Positions 63,841 to 64,000 of a stretch of 64,000 nt of DNA are shown here, one piece after another. This DNA comes from Taibaiella sp. (lineage in GTDB: Bacteria > Bacteroidota > Bacteroidia > Chitinophagales > Chitinophagaceae). Positions within the stretch are counted from its first letter, which is position 1; each line of letters opens with the position of its first letter. The notes under the pieces are model-generated. The model did not search any database and had not been told where the DNA came from. It saw only the letters and a program-made list of their open reading frames with translations. Position numbers and translations under genes: made by a program. The stretch is from assembly GCA_019638495.1 (NCBI GenBank), contig JAHBTQ010000010.1, positions 107,235 through 171,234 of the forward strand. The letters are read 5' to 3'.

Positions 63841-64000
63841 ATGAAGAAAGTACTTGTATCCATTTTGTCGCTGGTGATGCTTGCCGGCTGCAAAAAGAAA
63901 GAGGTTGTAGGGCCGCAAGGGCCGGTGGGCCCGGCCGGGCCATCATTTGTTGGAACGGTAAGGGGACATGTTTCCATTTTTGACCAGTATGGAGGAAGGG
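63841..64000 (+). CDS. Collagen-like lipoprotein (partial)
   Basis: The first 53 codons of a gene that continues beyond the window. MKKVLVSILSLVMLAGCKKK is a lipoprotein signal peptide with lipobox LAGC. Next comes a short collagen-type stretch GPQGPVGPAGP (Gly-x-y repeats), then a beta-like segment (FVGTVRGHVSIFDQYG). Such proteins are surface-exposed lipoproteins with a short stalk. The remainder cannot be assessed. Confidence 0.8.
   Translation, partial: MKKVLVSILSLVMLAGCKKKEVVGPQGPVGPAGPSFVGTVRGHVSIFDQYGGR

Overview
The window looks like a chromosomal segment of a Bacteroidota bacterium, most likely of the Chitinophagaceae type. The signs are a type IX secretion sorting domain on a secreted metalloprotease, an IPExxxVDY-family protein, DUF2723 and DUF779 proteins, a viroplasmin-type RNase H, and Bacteroidota -33/-7 promoters (TTTG, about 19 bases, TAnnTTTG) upstream of several genes. 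No taxon is named because no database search was possible.

Region 1 (1-30.8 kb) is ordinary core genome. It holds dnaK, a secreted M43 protease, an FtsE-like ATPase, a purM-like gene, a TMEM175-type channel, ahcY, a DUF2723 membrane protein, an HD hydrolase, a YitT protein, glyA, tRNA-Phe, a Sel1 protein, a large-subunit-type pseudouridine synthase, two paralogous secreted proteins, a DUF922 protein, a cyclophilin, pdxJ and an orphan histidine kinase. It ends with an aldehyde-to-acetyl-CoA operon (aldehyde dehydrogenase, DUF779, acs) facing a divergent AraC regulator. Two kinds of short palindromic intergenic repeats sit in the gene-poor gaps.

Region 2 (30.9-59.1 kb) is the notable part: eleven tightly packed genes, all on the minus strand, nearly all DNA- or RNA-processing enzymes. 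In transcription order they are a coiled-coil/winged-helix protein, a 1718-aa DEAD-like helicase with DUF1998 and a C-terminal nuclease-like tail, a SNF2 helicase, a PD-(D/E)XK nuclease, a 1336-aa adenine methyltransferase, an HNH nuclease, a ComEC-like metallo-beta-lactamase protein, McrB with an EVE-like insertion, McrC, an RNase H, and a 2625-aa protein carrying a DEDDh exonuclease, a RecQ helicase and a UvrD helicase in one chain. The first block resembles class 1 DISARM parts (SNF2 helicase, adenine methylase, helicase, DUF1998), but the usual phospholipase-D gene is absent and a PD-(D/E)XK nuclease is present. The second block contains a type IV McrBC restriction pair. I read the whole as a composite anti-phage island whose exact combination may be undescribed.

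Region 3 (59.3-63.5 kb) is the mobile edge. A Fic protein with an AbiEi-like N-terminus faces away from the island. It is followed by a small gene, a serine recombinase whose expected ATG reads ATA, a broken tRNA-Ala copy with an 18-base palindrome in its anticodon arm, a GIY-YIG nuclease gene and the intact tRNA-Ala. The last bases hold a small membrane protein and the start of a collagen-like lipoprotein.
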